64,000 nt of DNA from Rhizobium herbae (GCF_019511375.1 NZ_JAEUAO010000003.1:372001-436000), one strand, 5' to 3'. Positions 8,313 to 17,969 are shown, counted from the stretch's first letter. Numbers and translations are program-made. The notes: generated by a model not told the origin, from the sequence alone.

Positions 8313-9155
8313 ATGATCAGCAGCTTCAAGACGGGCCTGAAGCGCCGTGGAATTCTGTTCGCAGCCGCAGCGCTGATGATGGCCCCGTGGCTATCGCCGA
8401 TGTCTGCCCAAGCGGCGACGGTGGATGAGGTCAAAGCCAAGGGCAAAGTCGTCGTCGGCATTCAGGGCGACAACGCTCCCTGGGGCTTTGTCAATTCCAG
8501 CGGCGTTCAGGACGGCTTCGACGCCGATATCGCCAAGCTTTTCGCCAAGGAGCTGGGCGTAGAGGTCGAATTTGCACCGCTCGCGGTCGCCAATCGCATT
8601 CCGGCGCTCGTTACCGGCAAGGTCGATGTCCTGTTTGCCACGATGGCGATGACGGAGGAACGAGCGAAGTCCATCCAATATAGCAAGCCATATGCTGGCA
8701 ACACAATTTCGCTTTACGGACCGAAGGACAAGAAGATGGCCGAAATCGCCGATCTCGCGGGCCTGGAGATCGGCGTTCCAAAGTCAAGCTCGCAGGATAA
8801 GGCGGTGACCGCCGCTGTCGGCGATACAGCGACCGTCCGGCGTTTCGACGATGATGCCGCTTCCATCCAGGCGCTGCTTTCCGGCCAGGTGCAGGCGGTC
8901 GGCGGCAACCAGTTCTACCTCGACCGTCTGGAAGCAGCCAGTGCCGGCACATATGAACGCAAGATCGATTTCCTCACGACATTCAACGGCGTCGGAACAC
9001 GACTGGGCGAGAAGGACTGGAATGAAACCGTCAATGCCTTCCTCGACAAGATCCTGGCGAACGGAGAGCACGCCAAGGTCTATGCGAAGTGGATGAAGGT
9101 GGAGGTTCCGAAGTTCCCCGAGTCCCTCCCGAACATCCCCTTCACCATCAACTGA
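8313..9155 (+). CDS. ABC transporter substrate-binding protein, family 3
   Basis: 280 residues. The N-terminus has a positively charged end, a hydrophobic core ([19 protein letters not shown]) and a likely cleavage after SAQAA, so it is a Sec-exported periplasmic protein. The family 3 signature is present: [55 protein letters not shown] and [12 protein letters not shown]. An AAGGAGGAG ribosome site precedes the ATG. It is the ligand receptor of the 6930-9942 importer. Confidence 0.92.
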   Translation: MISSFKTGLKRRGILFAAAALMMAPWLSPMSAQAATVDEVKAKGKVVVGIQGDNAPWGFVNSSGVQDGFDADIAKLFAKELGVEVEFAPLAVANRIPALVTGKVDVLFATMAMTEERAKSIQYSKPYAGNTISLYGPKDKKMAEIADLAGLEIGVPKSSSQDKAVTAAVGDTATVRRFDDDAASIQALLSGQVQAVGGNQFYLDRLEAASAGTYERKIDFLTTFNGVGTRLGEKDWNETVNAFLDKILANGEHAKVYAKWMKVEVPKFPESLPNIPFTIN

Positions 9156-9180
9156 TACATGTTCTGCGCAGGAGATCGCC

Positions 9181-9942
9181 GTGCTGCACGCTGCTGACAC
9201 TCAAAGCCCGCTTCTTTCTATGGAAGCCGTGGATAAATGGTACGGCGCATTCCATGCGTTGAAGAACATCAACCTTACGGTTCGCAAAGGCGAGAAGATT
9301 GTCCTTTGCGGACCGTCCGGATCCGGCAAGTCCACGCTCATCCGTTGCATCAATGCGCTCGAGAAAATCGAGAAAGGCACGATCATGGTCGAGGGGACAA
9401 AGTTGGATGACAGCGGCAAGTCGATCGATGCCGTCCGGCGCGAAGTCGGCATGGTGTTCCAGAGCTTCAACCTTTTTCCGCACATGACGATCCTGGAAAA
9501 CTGCACGCTTGCGCCGATGCGCGTCCGCGGCACCAGCAAGGCGGATGCCGAGAAAATCGCCCGCAAATATCTTGAGCGCGTCCGCATTCTCGACCAGGCT
9601 GAAAAATACCCCGCCCAGCTTTCCGGCGGACAGCAGCAGCGCGTTGCCATTGCGCGTGCGCTATGCATGGAGCCGAAAGCCATGCTGTTCGACGAGCCGA
9701 CCAGCGCACTTGACCCGGAAATGGTCAAGGAAGTCCTCGACACGATGATCGGGCTGGCCAGAGACGGCATGACGATGATCTGCGTGACCCATGAAATGGG
9801 CTTTGCCCGGCAGGTGGCCGACCGCGTGATCTTCATGGCTTCCGGCGAGATCATCGAAGAGGCACCGCCGGAAACCTTTTTCCGCAATCCAACGCATCCG
9901 CGCACCCAGGCTTTCCTCGGCGAAATCCTGGCCCATCACTAA
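9181..9942 (+). CDS. Amino-acid-type ABC transporter ATP-binding protein
   Basis: 253 residues from a GTG start with a CAGGAG ribosome site. All ABC motifs are visible: Walker [11 protein letters not shown]-loop [11 protein letters not shown], signature LSGGQQQR, Walker [13 protein letters not shown] and the switch His in CVTHEMG. It matches the GlnQ/HisP/OccP group and energises the two permeases just upstream. Confidence 0.95.
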   Translation: MLHAADTQSPLLSMEAVDKWYGAFHALKNINLTVRKGEKIVLCGPSGSGKSTLIRCINALEKIEKGTIMVEGTKLDDSGKSIDAVRREVGMVFQSFNLFPHMTILENCTLAPMRVRGTSKADAEKIARKYLERVRILDQAEKYPAQLSGGQQQRVAIARALCMEPKAMLFDEPTSALDPEMVKEVLDTMIGLARDGMTMICVTHEMGFARQVADRVIFMASGEIIEEAPPETFFRNPTHPRTQAFLGEILAHH

Positions 9943-9954
9943 GGCGACCCGCAT

Positions 9955-10830
9955 ATGACTGTTTCAAGCGAAACAATGAAGCGCGCCGTGTTGGTGGGAC
10001 TGATCGGCGCGGATATCCAGATGTCGAAATCGCCTGCCCTTCACGAGCGCGAAGGCGCACTACAGGGTCTCGACTATCGCTATGAACTCCTTGATCTTGC
10101 GGAGCGCGGCCTTCCGCCCACCGCCCTGCCCGATCTCCTTGCGGAAGAGGAAGCGCGCGGCTTTGCCGGCAGCAACATCACCCACCCCTGCAAGCAGACT
10201 GTGATTGAGTACCTCACGGATCTCTCCGACGACGCCCGCATGCTGGGCGCGGTCAACACCGTTGTGTTCAAGGACGGAAGACGAACCGGTCACAACACCG
10301 ACTGGTACGGATTCTACGAAAACTTTCGGCGCGGACTTCCTGATGTTTCGCGGCGTCGGGCTGTCCTTTTGGGCGCGGGCGGCGCCGGCGTTGCTGTTGC
10401 CCATGCTGCGATGAAACTCGGCATCGAACGTCTCGCGATTTTCGATCAGGATGGTACACGCGCCAGCAAGCTGGCGGAGGCTCTGAACAGCCGGTTTTCC
10501 GCCGAACGGGCTTTTGCGATCACCGATGTGGGCGAAGCGATGCGGAGCGCCGACGGCCTCATCCATGCGACGCCGACTGGAATGAAGAACCATGCCGGGC
10601 TGCCGATCGAGGAGTGTTGGCTGGAACCCCATCATTGGGTCGCCGACATCGTCTATATGCCGCTGGTGACCGAGCTTCTGGCGCTGGCAACCCGTCTCGG
10701 CTGCCGTACCTTGCCGGGTGGGGGGATGACGGTGTTCCAGGCGGCTGCGGCATTCAAGCTCTTCAGCGGTATCGAACCCGACGCCGAACGCATGAGCAGC
10801 CATTTCACCGAACTGTGCAAAGCCTCCTGA
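9955..10830 (+). CDS. aroE: Shikimate/quinate 5-dehydrogenase-like protein
   Basis: 291 residues. Substrate-binding motifs include the SKSPALHE serines, NITHPCKQ with the catalytic Lys, GAVNT and GHNTDWYGF with the catalytic Asp. The Rossmann part has GAGGAGVAVAHAA. After the second beta strand an Asp (IFDQD) replaces the NADP-binding NRTxxR motif of biosynthetic AroE, pointing to NAD use and a catabolic dehydrogenase. It sits in a transport/catabolic operon together with AroQ, so oxidation of quinate or shikimate is the likely job. Confidence 0.88.
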   Translation: MTVSSETMKRAVLVGLIGADIQMSKSPALHEREGALQGLDYRYELLDLAERGLPPTALPDLLAEEEARGFAGSNITHPCKQTVIEYLTDLSDDARMLGAVNTVVFKDGRRTGHNTDWYGFYENFRRGLPDVSRRRAVLLGAGGAGVAVAHAAMKLGIERLAIFDQDGTRASKLAEALNSRFSAERAFAITDVGEAMRSADGLIHATPTGMKNHAGLPIEECWLEPHHWVADIVYMPLVTELLALATRLGCRTLPGGGMTVFQAAAAFKLFSGIEPDAERMSSHFTELCKAS

Positions 10831-10855
10831 TCCAGGCTGGCGAAGGAGGAACAGG

Positions 10856-11224
10856 ATGCCGCACATCGTGATCGAATACAGCGCGGGAGCCGGAAGTCGC
10901 ATCGACATGCCGGCGCTGGTGCAGGCCGTTCATCGCAGCGTGCGTGACAGCGGCGCAGTCAAGCCAAATGCCGTGCGCACCTTTGGGCGCGAGGCCACGC
11001 ATTCGCTGGTCGCCGACGAGCATCCCGCCAACCAGTTCGTGCAGATCATCCTGCGCATCGCGCCCGGACGCTCGGCGGCCGAAAAGCGGGCGATATTGCA
11101 GATGGTCTATGACGCAGCCGAAGGCGTCGCGCGTCCGGCACTCGATGAGGGGCGCTGCGCCCTGCGTGCCGATCTTATCCAGTCGGATCCCGATTTTGCG
11201 ATCCACGAGACCACGCTGCCGTGA
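10856..11224 (+). CDS. hpaF: 5-carboxymethyl-2-hydroxymuconate delta-isomerase-like tautomerase
   Basis: 122 residues. The start MPHIVIEYSAGAG places Pro2, the catalytic base once Met is removed, as in the CHMI branch of the tautomerase superfamily. The length and the HSLV, FVQIILRIAPGRS pattern also fit CHMI/HpaF. In the homoprotocatechuate pathway the enzyme feeds HpaG/HpaH/HpaI, and hydratase and aldolase genes are encoded divergently at 2524-4082. An AGGAGG ribosome site precedes the ATG. Confidence 0.8.
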   Translation: MPHIVIEYSAGAGSRIDMPALVQAVHRSVRDSGAVKPNAVRTFGREATHSLVADEHPANQFVQIILRIAPGRSAAEKRAILQMVYDAAEGVARPALDEGRCALRADLIQSDPDFAIHETTLP

Positions 11225-11251
11225 CCATTCCGGCATAAGGAAGGAAGAAGA

Positions 11252-11701
11252 ATGAGCCTGATCTACGTTCTCAATGGCCCGAACCTCAATCTGCTTGGCA
11301 AGCGCCAGCCACACATCTACGGCCACGAGACGCTCGCCGATGTCGAGGCCGATTGCCGCCGGCTCGCCTCTGAACTCGGTCACGACATCCGCTTTCACCA
11401 GAGCAATCGTGAATACGAGATCATCGACTGGATCCACGAAGCGCGCGAGGACGCGGCCGGCATTGTCATCAATCCAGCCGCCTTCACCCACACCTCCGTC
11501 GCCATTCTCGACGCGCTGAATACCTTCGAGCAGCCGGTGATCGAGGTGCATATTTCCAACGTTCACAAGCGAGAAGCCTTCCGCCATCATTCCTTCGTCT
11601 CGCATCGCGCCGATGGCGTTATCGCGGGTCTTGGAACCGAGGGCTATCAGCTGGCGATCCGCCGGGTGGCAAGCCTGATCACGTCCGCCGAGAAGAAGTG
11701 A
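11252..11701 (+). CDS. aroQ: Type II 3-dehydroquinate dehydratase
   Basis: 149 residues, normal for the dodecameric type II enzyme. Motifs: [21 protein letters not shown] with the catalytic Arg and Tyr of the flexible loop, [30 protein letters not shown] and [18 protein letters not shown] with the catalytic His. It interconverts 3-dehydroquinate and 3-dehydroshikimate. Beside an NAD-type AroE homologue and a transporter, a catabolic role is more likely than aromatic biosynthesis. Confidence 0.93.
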   Translation: MSLIYVLNGPNLNLLGKRQPHIYGHETLADVEADCRRLASELGHDIRFHQSNREYEIIDWIHEAREDAAGIVINPAAFTHTSVAILDALNTFEQPVIEVHISNVHKREAFRHHSFVSHRADGVIAGLGTEGYQLAIRRVASLITSAEKK

Positions 11702-12756
11702 TGGGGAAGCGGCTCGGCATGGATCGGAAAGTGAAGCTTGCGGTGCTCGGCGCCGGCCTGATCGGCAAGCGACATATCCAGCACGTGCTTGCCGAGCCGC
11801 AGGCGGAACTTCTGGCTGTCGTCGATCCGATGCCGCTCGGGCAGAAGATCGCGCAGGAATCCGGCGCAAAATGGTTTGCGAACTTTGCAGCCATGATCGA
11901 GACAGATCGTCCCGACGGCATCATCGTCGCGACGCCGAACCAGGTGCATGTCGCCAACGGTCTCGAAGCCGTTGCCGCCGGGGTGCCGGTGCTGATCGAA
12001 AAGCCGATCGCCCACGATATCGCGGCAGGTGAACAGTTGATCGGCGCGGCGGAAGCCGCCGGCGTTCCGCTTCTGGTCGGCCACCATCGCCGCCACAATC
12101 CGATGATCCAGAAGGCGAAAGAGATCATCGGCAGCGGTGAGCTTGGCCGCATCCTCGTGGCCAATGCGATGTTTTGGCTGTTCAAGCCGGACGACTATTT
12201 CGACATCGCCTGGCGGCGCCAAGCCGGAGCCGGCCCTGTATTCCTCAACCTGATCCACGACATCGACAACCTGCGCTACCTTTTCGGGGACATCGTCGCC
12301 GTACAGGCACGTGAATCCGGTGCTGTCCGCGGCAATGTCGTCGAGGAAACCTCGGTGATCCTGATGGAGTTCGCGAGCGGTCTTCTTGCCACTGCCTCCG
12401 TTTCGGATGCCGTCGTCGCACCCTGGAGCTGGGAGATGACGACGGGCGAAAATCCCGCCTATCCGAAGACGGAAGAGGCATGCTACCAGATTGGGGGGAC
12501 ACACGGATCCCTAACGATCCCGTCGCTTGAGGTGTGGAAAAACGGCATAAAACGGAGCTGGTGGGAGCCATTCGAAAGGCGCCGCATCGCCGTTCAGGAC
12601 GAAGACCCGCTGGCGCTGCAAATCCGGCAGTTCTGCAAGGTGATCCGCGGTGAAGAACCCCCGCTGGTGAGCGGGCGCGAAGGGCTGAACACACTGAAAG
12701 TCATTATGGCTATCAAGCAATCGGCGGAGAGGGGCGAACGCATTGTCCTGGGATAG
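11701..12756 (+). CDS. Gfo/Idh/MocA-family oxidoreductase
   Basis: About 351 residues. N-terminal Rossmann fold KLAVLGAGLIGKRHIQHV, then IIVATPNQVHVANGLEA and the family's EKPIA motif (VLIEKPIAHD), with a catalytic-type Lys. The C-terminal beta-sheet domain contains FLNLIHDIDNLRYLFGDI. The family oxidises sugars, inositols and related polyols with NAD(P). The ATG overlaps the stop of aroQ, so it is translationally linked. It may oxidise a cyclitol-like substrate such as quinate-related acids; the substrate is not known. Confidence 0.88.
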   Translation: MGKRLGMDRKVKLAVLGAGLIGKRHIQHVLAEPQAELLAVVDPMPLGQKIAQESGAKWFANFAAMIETDRPDGIIVATPNQVHVANGLEAVAAGVPVLIEKPIAHDIAAGEQLIGAAEAAGVPLLVGHHRRHNPMIQKAKEIIGSGELGRILVANAMFWLFKPDDYFDIAWRRQAGAGPVFLNLIHDIDNLRYLFGDIVAVQARESGAVRGNVVEETSVILMEFASGLLATASVSDAVVAPWSWEMTTGENPAYPKTEEACYQIGGTHGSLTIPSLEVWKNGIKRSWWEPFERRRIAVQDEDPLALQIRQFCKVIRGEEPPLVSGREGLNTLKVIMAIKQSAERGERIVLG

Positions 12757-13032
12757 AAACAAGCAAGAGGGACGCCCCGCTCGCATCTATCTGCATTATC
12801 CGCTCAGTTAGCGGGAGAGGTTGCGAGAGCGCTGCGTCGCATGGCGGAAGAGGCTCTGACGACGGTTTGCGAAAACCATCTTGTTGGATGGTTTCGGCCT
12901 CAATCCTCATTAGGAATGATCCCAAACAGGTGGCGCTTCATGTCGAACGGTGTCTTCGAGGCCTTCCGGTCGCGGAAAGAAGCATTTGGCAGAAAACTAC
13001 TCGGGCGACCATCCCGGCAGCTCATTAGTTGC

Positions 13033-13935
13033 TCAGTTTCCTTCGGCCCACGTCCCAATCAACATTGTCATGAAGCGCTCGGCCGCGGGCGAAAGCGTCC
13101 CGCCGCGACGGCGCACAATGCCGATCGTTCGTGAGATTTCAGGATTGCGAATAGGTCTCGTGACGAGGAACGGATGCTCTTCCTGTGGTGTAGCGAGTTT
13201 CGGCAGAACCGAAATGCCAAGGCCGGCTTCCACCAAACCAAGCGACGTCGAGAGATGTGTGACTTCGTAGGACCAGCGCAGTTTCAGGTTTGATTTTGCC
13301 AAAGCTGCATCAAGAAGCGTACGGTTGCCGCTGGACCGGTGAACTGTGATCAGTCTGTAGGGCGCCAGGTCGTCCCATTCAAGCTCGCTCTTCGCCGCCA
13401 GCGGATGATCCTTTCGTGCTGCCAGCACGAATGGATCTTCGATGAGCCGGTCGAAGACAAGGTCGGGATCCGAAAAGCCCATGATATTGATACCGAACTC
13501 GACCTCCCCGCGGGCGACTGCCTGGAGACCGTCGGTGGCCGGCAGATCGAGAATGCGAAAACGAATATTGGGATACTCGGCGCTGAATTGCTTGATGACG
13601 GTCGGTAAAAAATAGAAAGCAGCCGTTGGCAGACATGCGATCGTCACAAGGCCACTACGCTGGGACCCGACATCGCGCACGGCGAAGAGCGACGTGTCGA
13701 ACTCCTCAAGCATTCGTCGTACCAGTGGGATCAGTTCCGCGCCAAGGGCGGTAGTCGAGACATGACGCGTGGTGCGCTCGAGCAAAGGCGCCCCGATTGC
13801 CAGCTCCAGCTTCTGAATTCGACGGCTGAGTGCCGGCTGGGACAGATTGAGCGCTTCGGCAGAGCGGTGGAAGTTTTCCAATTCGACGACCGATAGAAAC
13901 GCGCGCAGATCCAATATCTCGCAATTAATGCTCAT
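13033..13935 (-). CDS. LysR-family transcriptional regulator
   Basis: 300 residues. N-terminal winged HTH: LRAFLSVVELENFHRSAEALN, LSQPALSRRIQKLE, followed by a two-lobed effector domain (VTIACLPTAAFYFLPTVIKQF). It is transcribed away from the tautomerase/ABC transporter genes at 14045-17782, and a T-N11-A box lies in the gap, so it most likely activates that operon in response to an aromatic or dicarboxylic acid. Confidence 0.92.
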   Translation of the reverse strand: MSINCEILDLRAFLSVVELENFHRSAEALNLSQPALSRRIQKLELAIGAPLLERTTRHVSTTALGAELIPLVRRMLEEFDTSLFAVRDVGSQRSGLVTIACLPTAAFYFLPTVIKQFSAEYPNIRFRILDLPATDGLQAVARGEVEFGINIMGFSDPDLVFDRLIEDPFVLAARKDHPLAAKSELEWDDLAPYRLITVHRSSGNRTLLDAALAKSNLKLRWSYEVTHLSTSLGLVEAGLGISVLPKLATPQEEHPFLVTRPIRNPEISRTIGIVRRRGGTLSPAAERFMTMLIGTWAEGN

Positions 13936-13951
13936 AGCGCATCATTCCCTC

Positions 13952-13974
13952 TGATATTCGCATTTCACATATCA
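13952..13974. promoter_or_regulatory. LysR-type operator TGATAT-N11-ATATCA
   Basis: A perfect 6-bp inverted repeat with an 11-bp spacer, the classical T-N11-A LysR box, lies 17-39 bp ahead of the LysR start and 71-93 bp ahead of the divergent ATG at 14045. A second pair, ATATCAAT at 13969-13976 and ATTGATAT at 14008-14015, may be the activation half-site. The sequences are seen directly; binding is inferred. Confidence 0.65.
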
Positions 13975-14044
13975 ATGGTTTTGCCGCTTACTGCAACAAA
14001 GAAGCTGATTGATATTTAAATCACATCAGTATGCGGACACAACC

Positions 14045-15127
14045 ATGAACGACCTGATTTCCATTCCCTGTGTTCTGATGCGAGGCGGCACCTCGAAGGG
14101 ACCGTTCTTTCTCGCTTCCGACCTTCCGTCGGATGAGCGCCAACGCGATCAGATTCTGCTTTCGGTCATGGGATCCGGTCATCCTCTGCAGATCGACGGT
14201 ATCGGCGGCGGTAACCCCGTCACCAGCAAGGTTGCCATCGTCGGCCCTGCAACCGTGTCTCATGCAGATGTTGACTATCTGTTCGCCCAGATCCGCATCG
14301 ATCAGCAATTTGTCGATACGTCGCCGAATTGTGGAAATATGCTAGCGGCCGTCGGGCCGTTCGCGATCGAGGCCGGCTTGGTCAAGGCGGCGAGGGGCGT
14401 GACCCGCGTGCGCATTCACAACGTCAATACCGGCAAACTCATCGAAGCGGAGGTTCCAACCCCTGAAGGCCGCGTTGCCTATTTGGGAGATGCCTCGATC
14501 GACGGCGTGCCCGGCAATGCTGCGCCGATCGCGCTGGCCTTCATGGATGCGGCAGGGGCACGCACGGGCAAGCTTTTTCCCACCGGCAACCCCCGAGATA
14601 GGATTGACGGTATCGACGTCACCTGCATCGACTGCGCGATGCCGATGATGTTGCTGGAAGCCCCCGCCCTCGGCATGACTGGCAATGAATCGACTGCCGA
14701 GCTCAACGCCAACGAGGCAATGCTGCGCCGTCTCGAAATTCTGAGGCTCGAGGCCGGCCGGCGCATGGGCATGGGCGATGTCAGCAACCAGGTCACGCCC
14801 AAGCCGGTGCTGATCTCCAGACCCACCAAAGGTGGTGATCTCGGCGTGCGCTATTTCATGCCGCACCAGTGCCACCCGTCTCTCGCAACGACCGGCGCAG
14901 TTGGGATTGCCACGGCCTGCATCAGCGACGGAACCGTAGCCGCGCGGCTGATCGGCGACCGTAAGCCGCCGGTCGTCCTCGTTCTGGAACATCCAAGCGG
15001 TCGTTTGGAAGTAAAACTGGATACCCGCGACGGCAAGACGGTTGCCGGAATCCTGCGGACGGCCCGACGTCTCTTCGAGGGTCGGGTCTTTGCAAAACCT
15101 ATCGTGCAAATGGTTTGCGCGGCATAA
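14045..15127 (+). CDS. 4-oxalomesaconate tautomerase-like PrpF-family isomerase
   Basis: 360 residues from the ATG at 14045; an in-frame upstream start at 14009 lies in the promoter region. The hallmarks of the PrpF/GalD family are present: PCVLMRGGTSKGPFFLASDLP at the start, GGGNPVTSKVAIV, the SPNCGNMLAAVG active-site segment and MPHQCHPSLATTGAV. GalD converts 4-oxalomesaconate keto/enol forms in gallate and protocatechuate degradation, while PrpF isomerises aconitates. The aromatic genes at 2.5-12.7 kb favour a GalD-type role. Confidence 0.82.
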   Translation: MNDLISIPCVLMRGGTSKGPFFLASDLPSDERQRDQILLSVMGSGHPLQIDGIGGGNPVTSKVAIVGPATVSHADVDYLFAQIRIDQQFVDTSPNCGNMLAAVGPFAIEAGLVKAARGVTRVRIHNVNTGKLIEAEVPTPEGRVAYLGDASIDGVPGNAAPIALAFMDAAGARTGKLFPTGNPRDRIDGIDVTCIDCAMPMMLLEAPALGMTGNESTAELNANEAMLRRLEILRLEAGRRMGMGDVSNQVTPKPVLISRPTKGGDLGVRYFMPHQCHPSLATTGAVGIATACISDGTVAARLIGDRKPPVVLVLEHPSGRLEVKLDTRDGKTVAGILRTARRLFEGRVFAKPIVQMVCAA

Positions 15128-15174
15128 TCGAAAGTGGTTGCCGGGAGGGCGCCACGCATCAGGGAGGAATACAC

Positions 15175-16176
15175 ATGCGTAAACTCATACTCGCCCTTGC
15201 GGCAACGGTCGCATTCGCTGGATCGGCTTTTGCGGAACCCGTCCGTATCAGCGTCGGGTCCTACAACCTCAACAATCTGCCCTTCCCGGTCGCAGCTGGC
15301 CTGGGTCTCTACGAGAAGGAAGGTCTTGAGGTGACCGTCGAAAACTTCGCCTCTGGCGGCTCCAAGACGCTGCAGGCGCTTGTTGCCGGCTCCACGGATA
15401 TCGCTGTCGGCTTCTACGACCATACGATCCAGATGCAGTCGCAGAACAAGGCGGTTGTCGGCTTCGTTCAGCTTGCACGCAATTCTGGCCTGGTTCTGGC
15501 CGGCGGGAAAAACTCGTCCTTCGATCCAACCAAACCGGAAACGATCAAGGGCGCGAAGATCGGCATCACCGCACCAGGATCATCTTCCGACTTCTTCGTT
15601 CGCTACTACCTGCAGCGCAACAATCTTTCGGCCGACGACATCTCATTGATCGGCGTCGGCTCCGGCGCGGCCGCAGTCGCGGCGCTCGAGCAGGGGAAAG
15701 TTGATCTATTGGTAAACTACGATCCAGCGGCCACCTTCATCGAGGCCAAGGGTGTCGGCAAGATTTTGATCGACGCCCGCAGCGACGAGGGAGCCAAGGA
15801 GATCTATGGCGGGATTTATCCGACCTCCGTCCTCTATGCGACACAGGCCTATATCGATGAGAACCCGGAAACCATCCAGAAGGTCACGAACGCGACGGTC
15901 AAGGCACTGGCATGGATGAACACACATAGCGCTGAAGAGATCGTCGAAAAACTGCCGAAAGAATTCATTTCCGGCGACCGGGACACCTATGTGAAGGCCG
16001 TCCAGAATGCCAAACCGATCTTCTCGGTGGACGGCAAATTCAGCGAGACAGACACGCAGACGCCGTTGGCCGTTCTCAAGAGCTTCAACGAAAAGGTTGC
16101 TGCGGCAACAATCGATCTTTCCAAAACCTACACGAACGCTTTCGTGGACAAGGTTACGGACAAGACCACCAACTGA
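15175..16176 (+). CDS. SsuA/TauA/NMT1-type ABC transporter substrate-binding protein
   Basis: About 333 residues from the ATG at 15175 behind GGGAGG; an earlier in-frame start would overlap the tautomerase gene. The signal peptide is clear (MRKLILALAATVAFAGSAFA). The mature sequence has NLPFPVAAGLGLYEKEGLEV, ASGGSKTLQALVAGSTDIAVG and KIGITAPGSSSDFFVRYYLQ, typical of binding proteins for sulfonates, nitrate, phthalate-like aromatics and thiamine precursors. The neighbour tautomerase suggests an aromatic acid ligand. Confidence 0.9.
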   Translation: MRKLILALAATVAFAGSAFAEPVRISVGSYNLNNLPFPVAAGLGLYEKEGLEVTVENFASGGSKTLQALVAGSTDIAVGFYDHTIQMQSQNKAVVGFVQLARNSGLVLAGGKNSSFDPTKPETIKGAKIGITAPGSSSDFFVRYYLQRNNLSADDISLIGVGSGAAAVAALEQGKVDLLVNYDPAATFIEAKGVGKILIDARSDEGAKEIYGGIYPTSVLYATQAYIDENPETIQKVTNATVKALAWMNTHSAEEIVEKLPKEFISGDRDTYVKAVQNAKPIFSVDGKFSETDTQTPLAVLKSFNEKVAAATIDLSKTYTNAFVDKVTDKTTN

Positions 16177-16191
16177 TCCTAGGAGGAGGCC

Positions 16192-17022
16192 ATGTCTTTG
16201 GCTGTCGTAAAACCCATGTCTATCCCGACGGGACAGCAAAACGCAAAGTCGATGGTATCGATCGATGCCGTGACAATGTCGTTTGGTGCCTACGTCGCGG
16301 TGCAGGACGTCAATCTGACGGTTGACGATGGCGAGTTTCTCGCCATCGTCGGCCCGACCGGTTGCGGCAAGAGCACCATTTTGAACGCGATCGCAGGTCT
16401 TCTGAAACCCGCGAACGGAACGGTGTCTATCGACGGCACGCCAGTAAAGGGCGTGCAGAACGACATCGGCTATTTGTTCCAGCAGGACGCGCTGCTCCCG
16501 TGGAAGACATCCATTGAGAATGTCGAACTCGGCCTGATGTTCAGGGGTGTTGGACCCACCGAGCGCCGCGAGCGTTCGATGAGCTGGCTTGCCAAGGTCG
16601 GGCTCAAGGGCTTCGAACAACGCTATCCGCATCAACTATCCGGCGGCCAGCGCAAACGTGTCCAGATGGCGCAAGCCCTCATTGCCGGTCCTAAGGTCAT
16701 CCTGATGGACGAGCCCTTCTCCGCGCTCGACATTCATACACGGCACCTCATGCAGAATGAGTTGCTGCGCCTTTGGCAGGAAGAACGTCGCGCCGTCGTC
16801 ATGATCACACACGACCTTGAAGAGGCAATCGCGCTTGGAGACCGCGTCGCCATTTTGGCCGCCGGCCCTCGTTCGCGGGTCATCGAAAGTTTCCCGGTCG
16901 ATCTTGAGCGGCCCCGGGATGTGGCTGAGATCAAACTCGATCCACGCTTTATGGATCTCTATCGCAATATCTGGGCTTCCCTGCGCGGCGAAGTGGAGAA
17001 AAGCTATGAACGTCGTGACTGA
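16192..17022 (+). CDS. SsuB/TauB-type ABC transporter ATP-binding protein
   Basis: 276 residues. Walker A GPTGCGKST, Q-loop YLFQQDALLPWKTS, signature LSGGQRKR, Walker B VILMDEPFSALD and switch region MITHDLEEAIALGDRV are all intact; the QQDALLPWKT form is typical of SsuB/TauB. A TAGGAGGAGG ribosome site precedes the ATG. Its end overlaps the permease start by 17 bp. Confidence 0.94.
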   Translation: MSLAVVKPMSIPTGQQNAKSMVSIDAVTMSFGAYVAVQDVNLTVDDGEFLAIVGPTGCGKSTILNAIAGLLKPANGTVSIDGTPVKGVQNDIGYLFQQDALLPWKTSIENVELGLMFRGVGPTERRERSMSWLAKVGLKGFEQRYPHQLSGGQRKRVQMAQALIAGPKVILMDEPFSALDIHTRHLMQNELLRLWQEERRAVVMITHDLEEAIALGDRVAILAAGPRSRVIESFPVDLERPRDVAEIKLDPRFMDLYRNIWASLRGEVEKSYERRD

Positions 17023-17782
17023 ACGCATTATCCAGCTCGGTATGCTGGTTTTTATCCTCGGCGGCTGGCAGCTTGGCGTGACCGCCGGCTTCATCGACGT
17101 CTTCTTCTTTCCCGCCCCGCTGGATATCTTCAATCAAATCGTCAGCTGGATTGTCGATCCCGGCTTCTATCGTCATGTGTCAATCACACTGACGGAGACT
17201 GTGCTGGGTTATATCATCGGTACCGGATTGGGCGTCGCGGCAGGCGTATGGCTCGGTCTTAGCCGCAGCGCGGCGCGGATTCTGGACCCCTTCATCAAGG
17301 GTCTGAACGCCATTCCACGCGTCGTGCTTGCCCCGATTTTCGTGCTTTGGCTCGGACTCGGCCTGTGGTCGAAGGTGGCGCTTGCGGTAACGCTTGTTTT
17401 TTTCATCACCTTCTTCAACGCGATGCAGGGCGTGCGCGAAGTCAATCCGGTGGTCCTCGCAAATGCAAGGATCCTCGGGGCCAAACGTTCCGATCTGTTG
17501 CGGCACGTCTATTTCCCGGCAGCAGCAAGCTGGATCCTGTCGTCGCTGCGCACGTCTGTCGGCTTCGCAGTGGTCGGCGCCATCATCGGCGAATATCTCG
17601 GCTCCTCTGCAGGGCTCGGTTACCTGATCGCGCAGGCGGAAGGCAACTTCGACGCGGTCGGTGTATTTGCCGGTATTATCATCCTGGCCATGTTCGTGCT
17701 CATCATCGACCGAATTCTCGATGTACTGGAAGGCCGACTTATCAAGTGGAGACCGAACGCCGCGGAAGAGAGAGCGGCGTAA
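17006..17782 (+). CDS. SsuC/TauC-type ABC transporter permease
   Basis: About 258 residues from the ATG at 17006. The frame extends further upstream inside the ATPase gene, but this start has a GTGGAG ribosome site and begins with the normal first membrane helix. The permease signature is INAMQGVREVNPVVLANARILGA, with further helices (VVGAIIGEYLGSSAGLGYLI). Third and last gene of the importer. Confidence 0.92.
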   Translation: MNVVTERIIQLGMLVFILGGWQLGVTAGFIDVFFFPAPLDIFNQIVSWIVDPGFYRHVSITLTETVLGYIIGTGLGVAAGVWLGLSRSAARILDPFIKGLNAIPRVVLAPIFVLWLGLGLWSKVALAVTLVFFITFFNAMQGVREVNPVVLANARILGAKRSDLLRHVYFPAAASWILSSLRTSVGFAVVGAIIGEYLGSSAGLGYLIAQAEGNFDAVGVFAGIIILAMFVLIIDRILDVLEGRLIKWRPNAAEERAA

Positions 17783-17810
17783 CGATCGAGATCATTTATC
17801 CATGCGAGTT

Positions 17811-17841
17811 GGAAAGGGGGCTGATAACGGCACCCCCTTCC
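17811..17841 (+). terminator. Hairpin downstream of the ABC operon
   Basis: AAGGGGG at 17814-17820 pairs with CCCCCTT at 17833-17839 around a 12-nt loop, and flanking GG/CC extends it. It lies 29 bp after the permease stop. There is no clear U-tract, so it may be an attenuated or Rho-assisted terminator. Confidence 0.45.
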
Positions 17842-17969
17842 TTGCAGATTTGAGTTCGAACGCGTAACAACACCTGATGTCAATCAATGTGCTGAAATCG
17901 CAGGTGTTTCAGAGCGGCCATTGTTTTAGAGCAATTTTCCCATCAGAAAGCATCATTCCCGACAGCCCG

